From: Acidimicrobiaceae bacterium
GTDB lineage: Bacteria > Actinomycetota > Acidimicrobiia > Acidimicrobiales > Aldehydirespiratoraceae
DNA: 14,969 nt
Assembly: GCA_009840695.1 (NCBI GenBank)
Contig: VXNG01000009.1
Span: 1 to 14,969, forward strand
Reading direction: 5' to 3'
This document shows, piece after piece, positions 5,640 through 13,472 of this stretch (position 1 is the first letter of the stretch; every line of letters starts with the position of its first letter). The position numbers and the translations under genes were made by a program. The notes beneath the pieces are model-generated. The model saw only the letters and a program-made list of their open reading frames with translations. It did no database searches and had not been told where the DNA came from.

Positions 5640-6653
5640 TCAGGTCGGACGGGTGCCCACGATGCTGGCCCGCTCCATGATCCGGACGTCGGGGTAGTAG
5701 TCGCTGGCTGCGTAGTGCTGCACGGAGCGATTGTCCCAGAAGACGACGGTGTCGGGTGCCCAGCGGACTCTGAACTGGTACTCGACCACGTGGGCCTGGC
5801 CGGCGAGGTGCCTGATCAATTCGATGCCCTCGTTGGTGTCCATGCCGTCGATGTGGGAGGTGAAGTAGCAATTCACGAAGATCAGCTTGCGGCCGGTCTC
5901 CGGATGGGTGCACACCACGGGGTGGCGGGCCAGCGGGTACCGGGCCCGGAACTCTTCCTGCTTTCCCTCTGGAACCTGGTGCTTGAAGGCGAGCATGAAG
6001 TCGTGCACCGCGACCAGGCCGCCGATGCGCTCCTTGGTGGCGTCGTCGAGCCCGTCGTAGGCCGCTCCCATGTCGCAGAAGAGGGTGTCGCCGCCGGTGG
6101 TCGGAACCTGGATGGCATGCAGGATCGCCCCCATCGACGGCACTTCCCGCCAGGTCACGTCATGGTGCCACCCGTTTTCGAAGCCGCCGGTGTCGACGCC
6201 CTTCTCGAACCGGACCAATTCGGGATGCTCCGCGTTCCCGGTGATGAACGGGTGGATCTCCAGTTCCCCGAACCGGCGGGCGAAGGCGACGTGCTGGGCC
6301 GGGGTGATGGGCTGGTCTCGAAAGACGAGCACCTTGTAGTCGAGCAGCGCTTGGCGGATCTCTGCTATCACCTCGTCGGACAGGTCGTCGCAAAGGTCGA
6401 CCCCGCTGATTTCGGCTCCGAGCGTGGCGCCTTGGGCCGCGACATCGATGTGGGCGAAAGACGGCCGGGAAAGCCGGGCTCTCTCGTCGGCGAGGTGCAG
6501 CCACGGCCCCAGGTCGAGTCCGTAGCGGTCGATGCGGACCCGCCCCGGTGCGATGCCGGACGCGGGGTCCGAGGTTCCGGCCTGCTCGGGGCCGCCACTT
6601 GAAGCAACTTCGACCTCGCCGCTCACGGTTGTCGCGGTGGTGGCGGATGACAT
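5640..6653 (-). CDS. TauD/TfdA-family Fe(II)/2-oxoglutarate-dependent dioxygenase with N-terminal extension
   Basis: Non-haem iron dioxygenase that couples oxidative decarboxylation of 2-oxoglutarate to hydroxylation of a small substrate, often with loss of sulfite, an ether side chain or similar. The iron triad is H163-x-D165 (GWHHDVTW) and H313 (NRSVQHYA). R324 (RIMERASIVG), 11 residues after the distal His, is the 2OG-binding arginine, the spacing known from TauD. At 337 residues it is longer than TauD because of about 65 extra N-terminal residues; the first 38 or so are Ser/Thr/Gly/Ala-rich and look disordered. The core begins near IDVAAQGATLGAEISGVDL. ATG 6653 follows TATATT by 6 nt. No sulfonate transporter is beside it, so taurine as substrate is not supported. 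Confidence 0.92.
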   Translation of the reverse strand: MSSATTATTVSGEVEVASSGGPEQAGTSDPASGIAPGRVRIDRYGLDLGPWLHLADERARLSRPSFAHIDVAAQGATLGAEISGVDLCDDLSDEVIAEIRQALLDYKVLVFRDQPITPAQHVAFARRFGELEIHPFITGNAEHPELVRFEKGVDTGGFENGWHHDVTWREVPSMGAILHAIQVPTTGGDTLFCDMGAAYDGLDDATKERIGGLVAVHDFMLAFKHQVPEGKQEEFRARYPLARHPVVCTHPETGRKLIFVNCYFTSHIDGMDTNEGIELIRHLAGQAHVVEYQFRVRWAPDTVVFWDNRSVQHYAASDYYPDVRIMERASIVGTRPT

Positions 6654-6659
6654 GCTGCG

Positions 6660-6665
6660 AATATA
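6660..6665 (-). promoter_or_regulatory. -10 box TATATT of the TauD-like gene (leaderless), overlapping the opposite promoter
   Basis: TATATT on the minus strand is followed by 6 nt and ATG 6653. It shares 6664-6665 (TA) with the plus-strand TACCGT at 6664-6669. It is the closest match to the TATAAT consensus among the boxes described here. Confidence 0.55.
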
Positions 6666-6669
6666 CCGT
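6664..6669 (+). promoter_or_regulatory. -10 box TACCGT of the ABC ATPase-GGR-ppc run (leaderless)
   Basis: TACCGT is followed by 6 nt and ATG 6676. It overlaps the minus-strand TATATT by two bases, the same geometry as at 1895-1904. It is probably the main promoter for the three plus-strand genes, which are spaced 15 and 21 nt apart. Confidence 0.5.
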
Positions 6670-6675
6670 TGCAGC

Positions 6676-7551
6676 ATGGCTAGCGCCGTGGAGGTCACCG
6701 ATCTCACCGTCAGGTTCGACGAGGTCACCGCCCTCGAGGGGGTGACCCACACGTTCGAGCCGGGTACGGCCACCGCAGTGATGGGCGTCAACGGATCGGG
6801 CAAGACCACCATGCTCGAGTGCATGGCCGGGCTGCAGAAGCCGACCTCGGGCACCATTCAGGGCATGTCCGGCAATCTCGCCTACGTATGCCAGCACCTT
6901 CCCGCCTGCTGGATGCCGATAACCGCGGGCGAGGTTCTGGCCATGGGCCGCTACGGCAAGCGGGGCCTGCTCGGGAGGCTGCGCGGCGAGGACCGGGCCG
7001 CGATGCGAGAGGCGGGGGCCCAGCTCGACGTGAACCAGTTCGCGAAGCGGAGCTTCGGCGACCTCAGCGGTGGCCAACAGCAGCGGGTTCGCATCGCCCA
7101 GGTGCTGGCGGGCGAGCCCGATGTCATCATGCTGGACGAACCGGTGACCGGCCTCGACATCCCCAGCCAGGAGCGGATCCTCGAGGTGATCGAGGACTAC
7201 TCGAGCCGGGGAGCCATCGTGATCATCACCACCCACCACCTGGACGAGGCCCGGCACTGCGACTCGGTCATGCTTCTGGCCAACCGGCTGGTGGCCGCCG
7301 GCACCCCCGACGAGATGCTCACCGAGGAGCGGCTCCGGGAGGCGTTCGGAGACCGGCTGCTCGGGGACCACGCCGACCACGACCACGATCAGGACTTCAT
7401 CGTGCTCGACGATCACGGCCATGGGCACGACCACCACGGGCACGACCACCACGGAACCGGTCACAGTCACGACCACGACCACAGCCGCCGGGACCACAGC
7501 CATGACCACGGCCACCACGGCTATCAGGACCACGGACTCCACGCCCATTAG
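6676..7551 (+). CDS. ABC transporter ATP-binding protein, Zn/Mn-uptake type, with histidine-rich C-terminal tail
   Basis: ATPase subunit of an ABC importer, 291 residues. Walker A is GVNGSGKT (37-44), the Q-loop is at Q73, the signature LSGGQQQR starts at 130, Walker B is VIMLDE (150-155), and the switch histidine is H187 in IITTHHLDEA. The block MGRYGKRGLLGRLRGEDR (90-107) resembles metal-chelate ATPases such as ZnuC/MntB. Residues 231-291 form a low-complexity tail with 23 His in 61 residues, interspersed with Asp and Gly, plausibly a zinc-, nickel- or cobalt-binding segment. No permease or solute-binding protein is adjacent, so partners must be elsewhere. It is the first gene of a plus-strand run and divergent from the dioxygenase across 22 bp. 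The metal-transport call is inference from ATPase subtype plus tail. Confidence 0.88.
   Translation: MASAVEVTDLTVRFDEVTALEGVTHTFEPGTATAVMGVNGSGKTTMLECMAGLQKPTSGTIQGMSGNLAYVCQHLPACWMPITAGEVLAMGRYGKRGLLGRLRGEDRAAMREAGAQLDVNQFAKRSFGDLSGGQQQRVRIAQVLAGEPDVIMLDEPVTGLDIPSQERILEVIEDYSSRGAIVIITTHHLDEARHCDSVMLLANRLVAAGTPDEMLTEERLREAFGDRLLGDHADHDHDQDFIVLDDHGHGHDHHGHDHHGTGHSHDHDHSRRDHSHDHGHHGYQDHGLHAH
7426..7455 (+). repeat. Tandem 15-bp repeat encoding HDHHG twice
   Basis: Two adjacent 15-bp units, 7426-7440 and 7441-7455, differ only at the last base and encode HDHHG-HDHHG inside the histidine-rich tail. Near-identical codon use suggests recent slippage expansion of the tail. Confidence 0.7.
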
Positions 7552-7566
7552 AGACAACGCGGCACG

Positions 7567-8799
7567 ATGAGAGCGGTTCGGCAGGATGTGGCCGTCATCG
7601 GTGCCGGTCCGGCCGGGGCGGCGGCAGCCATCCGGGTCGCCCGGGGCGGTGCCCGGGTGACGGTCTTCGAGAAGGGGTCTCCCGGTCGGGACAAAGTGTG
7701 CGGAGACGGCCTCACTCCCAGGGCGGTGGCGGCTCTCGATGAGTTGGGCATCACCCTCGACGGCGCGCACCGCATCGACGGACTGCGGATGATCGCGGGC
7801 AGCACCCGGCGTGAGCTGTTGTGGCCTCCGAACAACCGGTTCGGCCCCCATGGCGCTGTGTGGCCCCGCCGGGCGCTGGACAAGCACCTCGTAGAGGCGG
7901 CCGAGCAGGCCGGTGCCGAGATCGTGTGGAACACCGAGGTCATGCCCACCCTGGCGGACGACGGCACGGTCGTCGGCGTGGAGAGCGTCACCGACGGGGG
8001 GCGCTGGCCGGCCGACCTGGTCGTGCTGGCTGCCGGCGCCCCCGGCGCAGCCGCCCGCGCTCTCGGCGCCGGACGGGTCGAGTCGGAGCCCTTCGGTCTC
8101 GCCATCCGCACCTACGCCGGAAGCCCCCGCCACGCTGACCGGCACCTCGAGGCCTGCCTCACCTTGCGGGGAGCCGAGGGCGGATGGGTTCCCGGCTACG
8201 GGTGGATGTTCCCGGCCGGTGACGGCACCGTGAACATCGGAGCGGGCTCGATGTCAACCATGAAGGGCTTCCGAAAGCTCAACCTCAACCAACTGTTGAA
8301 TGACTACCGGGATCTTGTGGCCGAGGAGTGGGAACTGGGCGACTACCTGGAGCGGCCCCGGGCCTGGAGGCTGCCCATGAGCACTGTCCGCCGCCACGGA
8401 CCCGGGTGGGTCGCGGTTGGTGACGCGGCCGGGCTGATCAACCCGATGAACGGCGAGGGCATCGACTACGGCTTGGAGTCGGGGATGATCGTGGCCGATC
8501 TGTTCCTGGAGGATCCGTCCACCGCCCCCAGCGTCTACGACCGCATCATCGGAGAACGCTTCGACGGCTTCCTGCGCACAGGGCGGCGCTTCAGCTTCCT
8601 GATCGGTCATCCCTGGATTCTGCGCAACGGCCTGCGCTTGGCCGTCGGCACCCAGGCGGTCGCCAACATCACACTTCAGGTGATGGGCAACCTCATTGAT
8701 GGTGACACTGAGGGACTCGCGCCGCGAGTCCTCGACGTAGTCGACCGGGGCTTGAGGCTTGCTGATCCGCTGCTGCGCCGCACCCGGGCCGCGGCCTAG
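7567..8799 (+). CDS. Geranylgeranyl reductase-family FAD oxidoreductase (MenJ-like)
   Basis: FAD-dependent reductase of polyprenyl chains, 410 residues, almost the length of the mycobacterial menaquinone isoprenyl reductase MenJ. It has the dinucleotide fold GAGPAGAAAA (12-21), the family signature KVCGDGLTPRAV (43-54), GWMFPAGDGTVNIGAG (212-227), and the second FAD motif VGDAAGLINPMNGEGIDYG (284-302). In actinobacteria the likely job is saturating an isoprene unit of menaquinone at the membrane face. Lipid or carotenoid precursor reduction are alternatives. It starts 15 nt after the ABC ATPase with no strong Shine-Dalgarno and is followed 21 nt later by ppc. There is no functional link to either neighbour that I can state. 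The family is firm, the substrate inferred. Confidence 0.9.
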   Translation: MRAVRQDVAVIGAGPAGAAAAIRVARGGARVTVFEKGSPGRDKVCGDGLTPRAVAALDELGITLDGAHRIDGLRMIAGSTRRELLWPPNNRFGPHGAVWPRRALDKHLVEAAEQAGAEIVWNTEVMPTLADDGTVVGVESVTDGGRWPADLVVLAAGAPGAAARALGAGRVESEPFGLAIRTYAGSPRHADRHLEACLTLRGAEGGWVPGYGWMFPAGDGTVNIGAGSMSTMKGFRKLNLNQLLNDYRDLVAEEWELGDYLERPRAWRLPMSTVRRHGPGWVAVGDAAGLINPMNGEGIDYGLESGMIVADLFLEDPSTAPSVYDRIIGERFDGFLRTGRRFSFLIGHPWILRNGLRLAVGTQAVANITLQVMGNLIDGDTEGLAPRVLDVVDRGLRLADPLLRRTRAAA

Positions 8800-8810
8800 A
8801 GCTAGCGGGC

Positions 8811-8816
8811 AGGAAG
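8811..8816 (+). promoter_or_regulatory. ppc: Shine-Dalgarno AGGAAG of ppc
   Basis: AGGAAG lies 4 nt before ATG 8821, with its AGGA core 6 nt away, in the 21-nt gap after the upstream stop. It shows that ppc is translated from a leadered message, probably as the third gene of the run, in contrast with the leaderless starts elsewhere in the window. Confidence 0.6.
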
Positions 8817-8820
8817 CACC

Positions 8821-11568
8821 ATGGAAACGGGGCCAGTGCTCGACGGAACGCTCGGTGAGCTCGACTCCGCGCTGCGCGGCGACATCCGGCGTATTGGCGC
8901 CCAGCTGGGCGACACGCTGGTCCGCCAGCATGGCCCCGGACTGCTCGAACGGGTGGAGCAGGTGCGAGGCTTGGCCCGGGGTCTGCGCCGCAGCGACGAG
9001 GACAGCACGGCCCTGGCCGAGCTGCTGGCCGATGTGGACGTGGTCGAGGCCGGTCTGCTCGCCCGGGCCTTCACCGTCTATTTCCACCTTGCCAACACCG
9101 TCGAGCAGGTGCACCGCATCGACGACCTCACCGAGAAGCGAGCGGCCGGCTCGAACCGCTTCGGTGAGATGGTCGGCCGGCTGCGCGAGATGGGTTACGC
9201 CGCCCACGAGATAGTCGCCACGGTCAACTCGGCCGAGCTACGGCCCGTGTTCACCGCCCATCCGACCGAGGCGTCGCGCCGGTCAATCCTCGACAAGCTG
9301 GCCGAGATCTCCAGCCTGATCGAGCAGCGGGCCCATGCCGGGGCCGACGACACGGCCCGCCGGCGGGTGGACCGCAGGGTGGACGAGTTGATTGACGCCA
9401 TCTGGCAGACCGACGAGCTGCGCCGGCAGCGTCCGGACCCGGTGGACGAAGCCCGGTCGATCCTCTACTTCCTCACCGAGATCGCGGCGGAGGGTGTGCC
9501 CGAACTGCTCGACGACATCGACTCCGTGCTCGAGCCTCTGGACGGTGCGCTCGATCCCGACCGGTCGCCCATCCGTTTCGGTTCGTGGGTGGGCGGCGAC
9601 CGGGACGGCAATCCCAACGTCACCCCGGCGACCACCGTGGAGGTGCTCGAGTTCCAGCGTCACCGGGCCCTGCGAATCCTGGTGGAGGAGGTCGAGGGGC
9701 TGTCGTCGGAGCTGAGCGTCGGGCTGGCGGTTCGCGGCGTCTCTGACGAGATGGCCGAGCGGCTCAGGGCCGACCATGAGCAGTTTCCCGACGTCACGGC
9801 CCGGTTCGACACGCTCAGCGCAGGTGAGCCCTACCGCCAGCGGCTGGCAGTGGTCCATCGGCGCCTGATCGAGACGGACCGGCCGGCGCCCGGACCCGAG
9901 GCCTACCGCTCGGCGGACGAGCTGGCCCACGATCTGGCTGTGATTGCGCGGTCGCTGGAGGCCAACCAAGGCCGCCTGCTGTCCCACGGCCGGCTGGCCC
10001 GGGTGCGGCGCATCGTGGCCATGATCGGATTCGACCTCGCCACTCTCGACATCCGCGAGCATTCCGAGCGTCACCACCGGGCCCTGGCCCGCCTGTTCAC
10101 GCCGTTGGGGATCGACTACGGCGGGCTCTCACCGCACGAGCGGGCCGAACTCCTCGCCGGTGAACTGGCCGGCCCCCGGCCGCTGGCGCCGCGCGGCCGG
10201 TCCCTGGGCGACGGTGTCGAGGACGTGCTCGAGCTGTTCCGGGTGCTGCGCCGGCAGATGGACGTGCGGGGCGATCAGATCGTGCGCAGCTACATCGTGT
10301 CCATGACCCGGGGCGTCGATGACGTGCTGGCGCCGGCGGTCCTGGCCCGGGAGGCCGGGCTGGTAGACCTGACCGCAGGAGTAGCCCGGCTGGGGTTCGT
10401 GCCCCTGTTCGAGACCATCGACGACTTGAGGTCGGTCGGGCCGGTCCTGCGGGATCTGCTGGCGGTGGAGCCCTACCGGCGCCTCGTCGAGTTGCGGGGC
10501 GGCGTTCAGGAAGTGATGGTCGGCTACTCCGACTCCAACAAGGACGGCGGGATCACAACGTCGCAGTGGGAGATCCACAAGGCGCTGAGGGCCATAGTGG
10601 AGGTCTCGGACGCCACCGGGGTTCGGATAACGGTGTTCCACGGCCGGGGAGGCACCGTCGGGCGGGGCGGAGGACCCACCCACGCTTCGATCCTGGGCCA
10701 GCCGCCCGGTGCGGTGCGGGGCTCGGTAAAGATCACCGAGCAGGGCGAGGTGATCGCCGACAAGTACGGGCTGCCCCGGCTGGCTCATCGCAACCTCGAC
10801 CTGGCCTTCGCAGCTGTGGTCGAGGCGTCGATGGCCCATCGGTCGCCCCGCCACGACCCCGCGGTGACCCGGCGGTGGGACCAGGTGATGGAGATCGCCT
10901 CCGGCGCGGCCTACGACACCTACCGGGCCTTCCTGCAGGGCCCCGGCCTGGTGGAGTATTTCCAGACCTCTACCCCGGTGGAGGAGCTGGCCGAGATGAA
11001 CATCGGCTCCCGCCCCGCCCGGCGCAGCCGCGCCGACGAGGGAATCGACGAGCTGCGAGCCATCCCGTGGGTGTTCGGCTGGACCCAGTCCCGCCAGATC
11101 GTGCCTGGCTGGTTCGGTGTCGGCGCAGGGCTGGCCGCGGCCCGCTCCGCCGGCATGGGGTCGGAGCTGGACGACATGTACGAGTCCTGGCAGTTCTTCC
11201 GCACGTTCGTGTCCAACGTGGAGATGACCTTGTTCAAGACCGACCTAGCCATCGCGCACCACTACGTGTCGACGCTCGTCGAACCGGCCCTGCACTGCCA
11301 CTTCGACGCAGTCTGCGCTGAGTACGACCGGACGGTGGCCGAGGTCACCGCGCTCACCGGCAGGGGCCTGCTCGAGGATCTTCCCATCCTGCGCCGCACG
11401 CTGGCGGTGCGCGACGCCTATCTCGATCCGATCAACGTGCTGCAGGCCGACCTTCTGGCCCGGCACCGGGCCGGGCGGCCCGGAAGCCCCGCTGAGGACG
11501 AGCTGCTGCTCCGCACGCTGCTGCTCACCGTCAACGGGGTGGCCGCCGGCATGCGCAACACCGGCTAG
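8821..11568 (+). CDS. ppc: Phosphoenolpyruvate carboxylase
   Basis: Carboxylates PEP with bicarbonate to oxaloacetate, the main anaplerotic feed of the TCA cycle, as a cytoplasmic homotetramer. It has 915 residues, slightly longer than the E. coli enzyme. Motifs are complete: catalytic H147 in FTAHPTEASRR, SWVGGDRDGNPNVT (about 255-268), MVGYSDSNKDGGITTSQWE (about 566-584), the glycine-rich catalytic loop FHGRGGTVGRGGGPTH (about 606-621), GSRPARRS, IPWVFGWTQSR, and the conserved C-terminal RNTG that reaches the active site. No truncation or frameshift. It is third in the plus-strand run after the reductase. Its stop shares CTAG (11565-11568) with the stop of the convergent monooxygenase gene. 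Confidence 0.97.
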   Translation: METGPVLDGTLGELDSALRGDIRRIGAQLGDTLVRQHGPGLLERVEQVRGLARGLRRSDEDSTALAELLADVDVVEAGLLARAFTVYFHLANTVEQVHRIDDLTEKRAAGSNRFGEMVGRLREMGYAAHEIVATVNSAELRPVFTAHPTEASRRSILDKLAEISSLIEQRAHAGADDTARRRVDRRVDELIDAIWQTDELRRQRPDPVDEARSILYFLTEIAAEGVPELLDDIDSVLEPLDGALDPDRSPIRFGSWVGGDRDGNPNVTPATTVEVLEFQRHRALRILVEEVEGLSSELSVGLAVRGVSDEMAERLRADHEQFPDVTARFDTLSAGEPYRQRLAVVHRRLIETDRPAPGPEAYRSADELAHDLAVIARSLEANQGRLLSHGRLARVRRIVAMIGFDLATLDIREHSERHHRALARLFTPLGIDYGGLSPHERAELLAGELAGPRPLAPRGRSLGDGVEDVLELFRVLRRQMDVRGDQIVRSYIVSMTRGVDDVLAPAVLAREAGLVDLTAGVARLGFVPLFETIDDLRSVGPVLRDLLAVEPYRRLVELRGGVQEVMVGYSDSNKDGGITTSQWEIHKALRAIVEVSDATGVRITVFHGRGGTVGRGGGPTHASILGQPPGAVRGSVKITEQGEVIADKYGLPRLAHRNLDLAFAAVVEASMAHRSPRHDPAVTRRWDQVMEIASGAAYDTYRAFLQGPGLVEYFQTSTPVEELAEMNIGSRPARRSRADEGIDELRAIPWVFGWTQSRQIVPGWFGVGAGLAAARSAGMGSELDDMYESWQFFRTFVSNVEMTLFKTDLAIAHHYVSTLVEPALHCHFDAVCAEYDRTVAEVTALTGRGLLEDLPILRRTLAVRDAYLDPINVLQADLLARHRAGRPGSPAEDELLLRTLLLTVNGVAAGMRNTG

Positions 11569-13454
11569 ATCAGCTCGAAGTCTGCTGGGTTCGGGGCTCG
11601 GGTCTGGCGCCAGTAGTCGATCAGCGGTAGTGGCCAGTTCTGGGCGATCCGGCCGCTGGGGCTCTTGTACCAGCTGTTGACCGGCGAGATGCCCCAAGCC
11701 ATCTGCGAGTTGTGCTCGTCCATCCTCGCCGCGTAGCGGTCGTAGGCGTCGGTCCGGCAGTCCATGGCTGCCGCGCCCTGGGAGGCCAGGAGGCGCAGGC
11801 ACTCGACCACGTAGTGGGTCGCGCACTCGGCGAAGTAGATGATGCTGCCGTTGACGACGATGTTGGTGTTGGGACCATAGAGGCAGAACAGGTTGGGGAA
11901 GCCGGGGACGCACACGCCGTTGTAGGCCCGGGCGTCGCCGGCCCAGGTCTCGTGCAGGTCGGCTCCTCCTCGCCCCGCCACCCGCATCGGCATCAGGAAC
12001 TCCGAGGCCCGGAAGCCGGTGCCGAACACGATCACGTCGGCTCGGTGAAGGCGCCCGTCCGATCCACGCACACCTGCCGGCTCTACTCGCTGGATGCCGC
12101 CGTTTACCAGCTCCACGTTGGACCGCTTGAGGGTGCTGGCCCAGATGCCGTTGTCGAGAACCACTCGCTTGGCCCCCACCGGGTAGTCGGGCACGACCTT
12201 GGACAGCAGGTCGGGACGGTCGCCGAACTGCGATTCCAGGTACAGGGTCAGCAGGCGGCGGGTCTCTTCGTTGCGGCGGCTCACGGCCTGATCAAGCGGC
12301 CCGTCCCAGGCCGGGTCGCGTCGCAGCGCACCGACGGTGCCCTCGTGCGTGCACCAGAACAGCCGCAGACGGAACCAGTGGGCATAGCCGGGGATCAGGC
12401 GGAAGAGTTCCAGCAGGCCCTCGGCCAGCGGCTCGTGGTAGACGGGCCGCGGGATCAGCCACGGCGGCGTGCGCTGGAACACCGTGACGTGGGCGGCCTC
12501 TTCTGCCAGGTGCGGGATGAACTGCAGAGCGCTGGCCCCGGTCCCGATCACGGCCACCCGCAGGCCGCCCCAGTCGATGTCGTGGCGCCACGACGAGCTG
12601 TGGAACTTCTCCCCCTCGAAGTCGTCAGTCCCGTGGATGCGGGGTATCAGCGGCCGGTTGAGCTGGCCAACTGCCGACACGACCGCCCCGGCCGTGACGG
12701 TTTCCCCGCCGTCCAGCTGCAGGATCCAGCGCCGTGTGTGCTCGTCCCAGGAGATCGCGTCGACGCCCGTGCCGAAGCGAATGCGGTCGCGGATGCCCCA
12801 CCGGCGGGCGCAATCCTGGAAGTAGTCGAGCAGGACCGGCTGGCTGGAGTGGTACTCGGGCCAGTCCGGGCGCTGCTCGCCGGCGTACGAGTACACGTGG
12901 TTGAACACGTCCACCCGGCAGCCCGGATAGGTGTTCTCCAGCCAGGTCCCGCCCACGTCGCCGTTCTTGTCGAACACCACGCAGTCCACCCCGGCCTGCT
13001 TGAGCCGGTGGGCGGCCAGGATGCCCGACATCCCCGCCCCGATCACTGCTACCGGGTGGTCGATGTCGCCGTCCGGCGGCCAGGCATCGTCGGTAATCGG
13101 CTCGGGCACCCGCAGGTCCCCGGTCACGGCGAGTTCCTCGCCAAGCATTTGCCGGTAGCCGTCGTCCAACTCCGCGCCGGTCAGCCAGTCGATGAGGGAC
13201 GCGACCATCTCGTCTGCGGGCGGGCCGGCGTCGCCATCAGGAGCCGTCAGCCGCTCAAGGCCCGACACGGCTAGCTCGCGGCCCCGCCTGATCTGCTCTT
13301 CGTCCCAGCCTCCGTCGGGCTGGAGGGCGCAGTCCGGGTCGAGCCAGAGGCTCCCGGGAACCATGCCGGGATCGCCGGTGGCGTGGGCCAGCGCGGCCAG
13401 CAGGCTGGGAAGGTCGGCGGCTTCTAGCAGCCGCTCGGTCTGCTCTGCGTCCAT
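11565..13454 (-). CDS. Type I Baeyer-Villiger monooxygenase, HAPMO-like with N-terminal extension
   Basis: FAD- and NADPH-dependent flavoprotein that inserts one oxygen atom next to a carbonyl, converting ketones to esters or lactones. It has 629 residues. An N-terminal region of about 130 residues, mostly helical and acidic, precedes the FAD fold GAGMSG (139-144). GGTWLENTYPGCRVD (168-182) follows. The type I fingerprint FxGxxxHxxxW is intact as FEGEKFHSSSW (279-289). Next come the NADPH fold VIGTGASALQ (302-311) and VIVFGTGFRASEF. Length and N-terminal extension resemble 4-hydroxyacetophenone monooxygenase. AGGA at 13462-13465 gives a Shine-Dalgarno 7 nt before ATG 13454. It starts 18 nt after the DsbA-fold gene, so the two are probably one operon. 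The substrate is unknown; aryl or cyclic ketones are guesses. Confidence 0.93.
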   Translation of the reverse strand: MDAEQTERLLEAADLPSLLAALAHATGDPGMVPGSLWLDPDCALQPDGGWDEEQIRRGRELAVSGLERLTAPDGDAGPPADEMVASLIDWLTGAELDDGYRQMLGEELAVTGDLRVPEPITDDAWPPDGDIDHPVAVIGAGMSGILAAHRLKQAGVDCVVFDKNGDVGGTWLENTYPGCRVDVFNHVYSYAGEQRPDWPEYHSSQPVLLDYFQDCARRWGIRDRIRFGTGVDAISWDEHTRRWILQLDGGETVTAGAVVSAVGQLNRPLIPRIHGTDDFEGEKFHSSSWRHDIDWGGLRVAVIGTGASALQFIPHLAEEAAHVTVFQRTPPWLIPRPVYHEPLAEGLLELFRLIPGYAHWFRLRLFWCTHEGTVGALRRDPAWDGPLDQAVSRRNEETRRLLTLYLESQFGDRPDLLSKVVPDYPVGAKRVVLDNGIWASTLKRSNVELVNGGIQRVEPAGVRGSDGRLHRADVIVFGTGFRASEFLMPMRVAGRGGADLHETWAGDARAYNGVCVPGFPNLFCLYGPNTNIVVNGSIIYFAECATHYVVECLRLLASQGAAAMDCRTDAYDRYAARMDEHNSQMAWGISPVNSWYKSPSGRIAQNWPLPLIDYWRQTRAPNPADFELI

Positions 13455-13461
13455 CGCCGGA

Positions 13462-13465
13462 TCCT
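13462..13465 (-). promoter_or_regulatory. Shine-Dalgarno AGGA of the Baeyer-Villiger monooxygenase
   Basis: On the minus strand AGGA sits 7 nt before ATG 13454, within the 18-nt gap after the DsbA-fold gene stop. It supports this start and translation as a downstream operon gene. Confidence 0.5.
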
Positions 13466-13472
13466 GCCGCGA

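Noticed and set aside
6654..6857. An extension of the TauD-like protein beyond ATG 6653
   Set aside because: It would cross the divergent promoter and run antisense to the ABC ATPase start.
6160..8145. A 661-codon open frame on the minus strand across the dioxygenase N-terminus, ABC ATPase and reductase
   Set aside because: It lies antisense to three clear genes. Its residue composition (long runs of Val, Arg, Pro, Gly, His) shows no domain and is the usual by-product of GC-rich coding DNA.
11712..13274. A 520-codon plus-strand open frame antisense to the Baeyer-Villiger monooxygenase
   Set aside because: No recognisable motif. The opposite strand carries the complete monooxygenase signatures, and the frame is explained by third-position GC bias.
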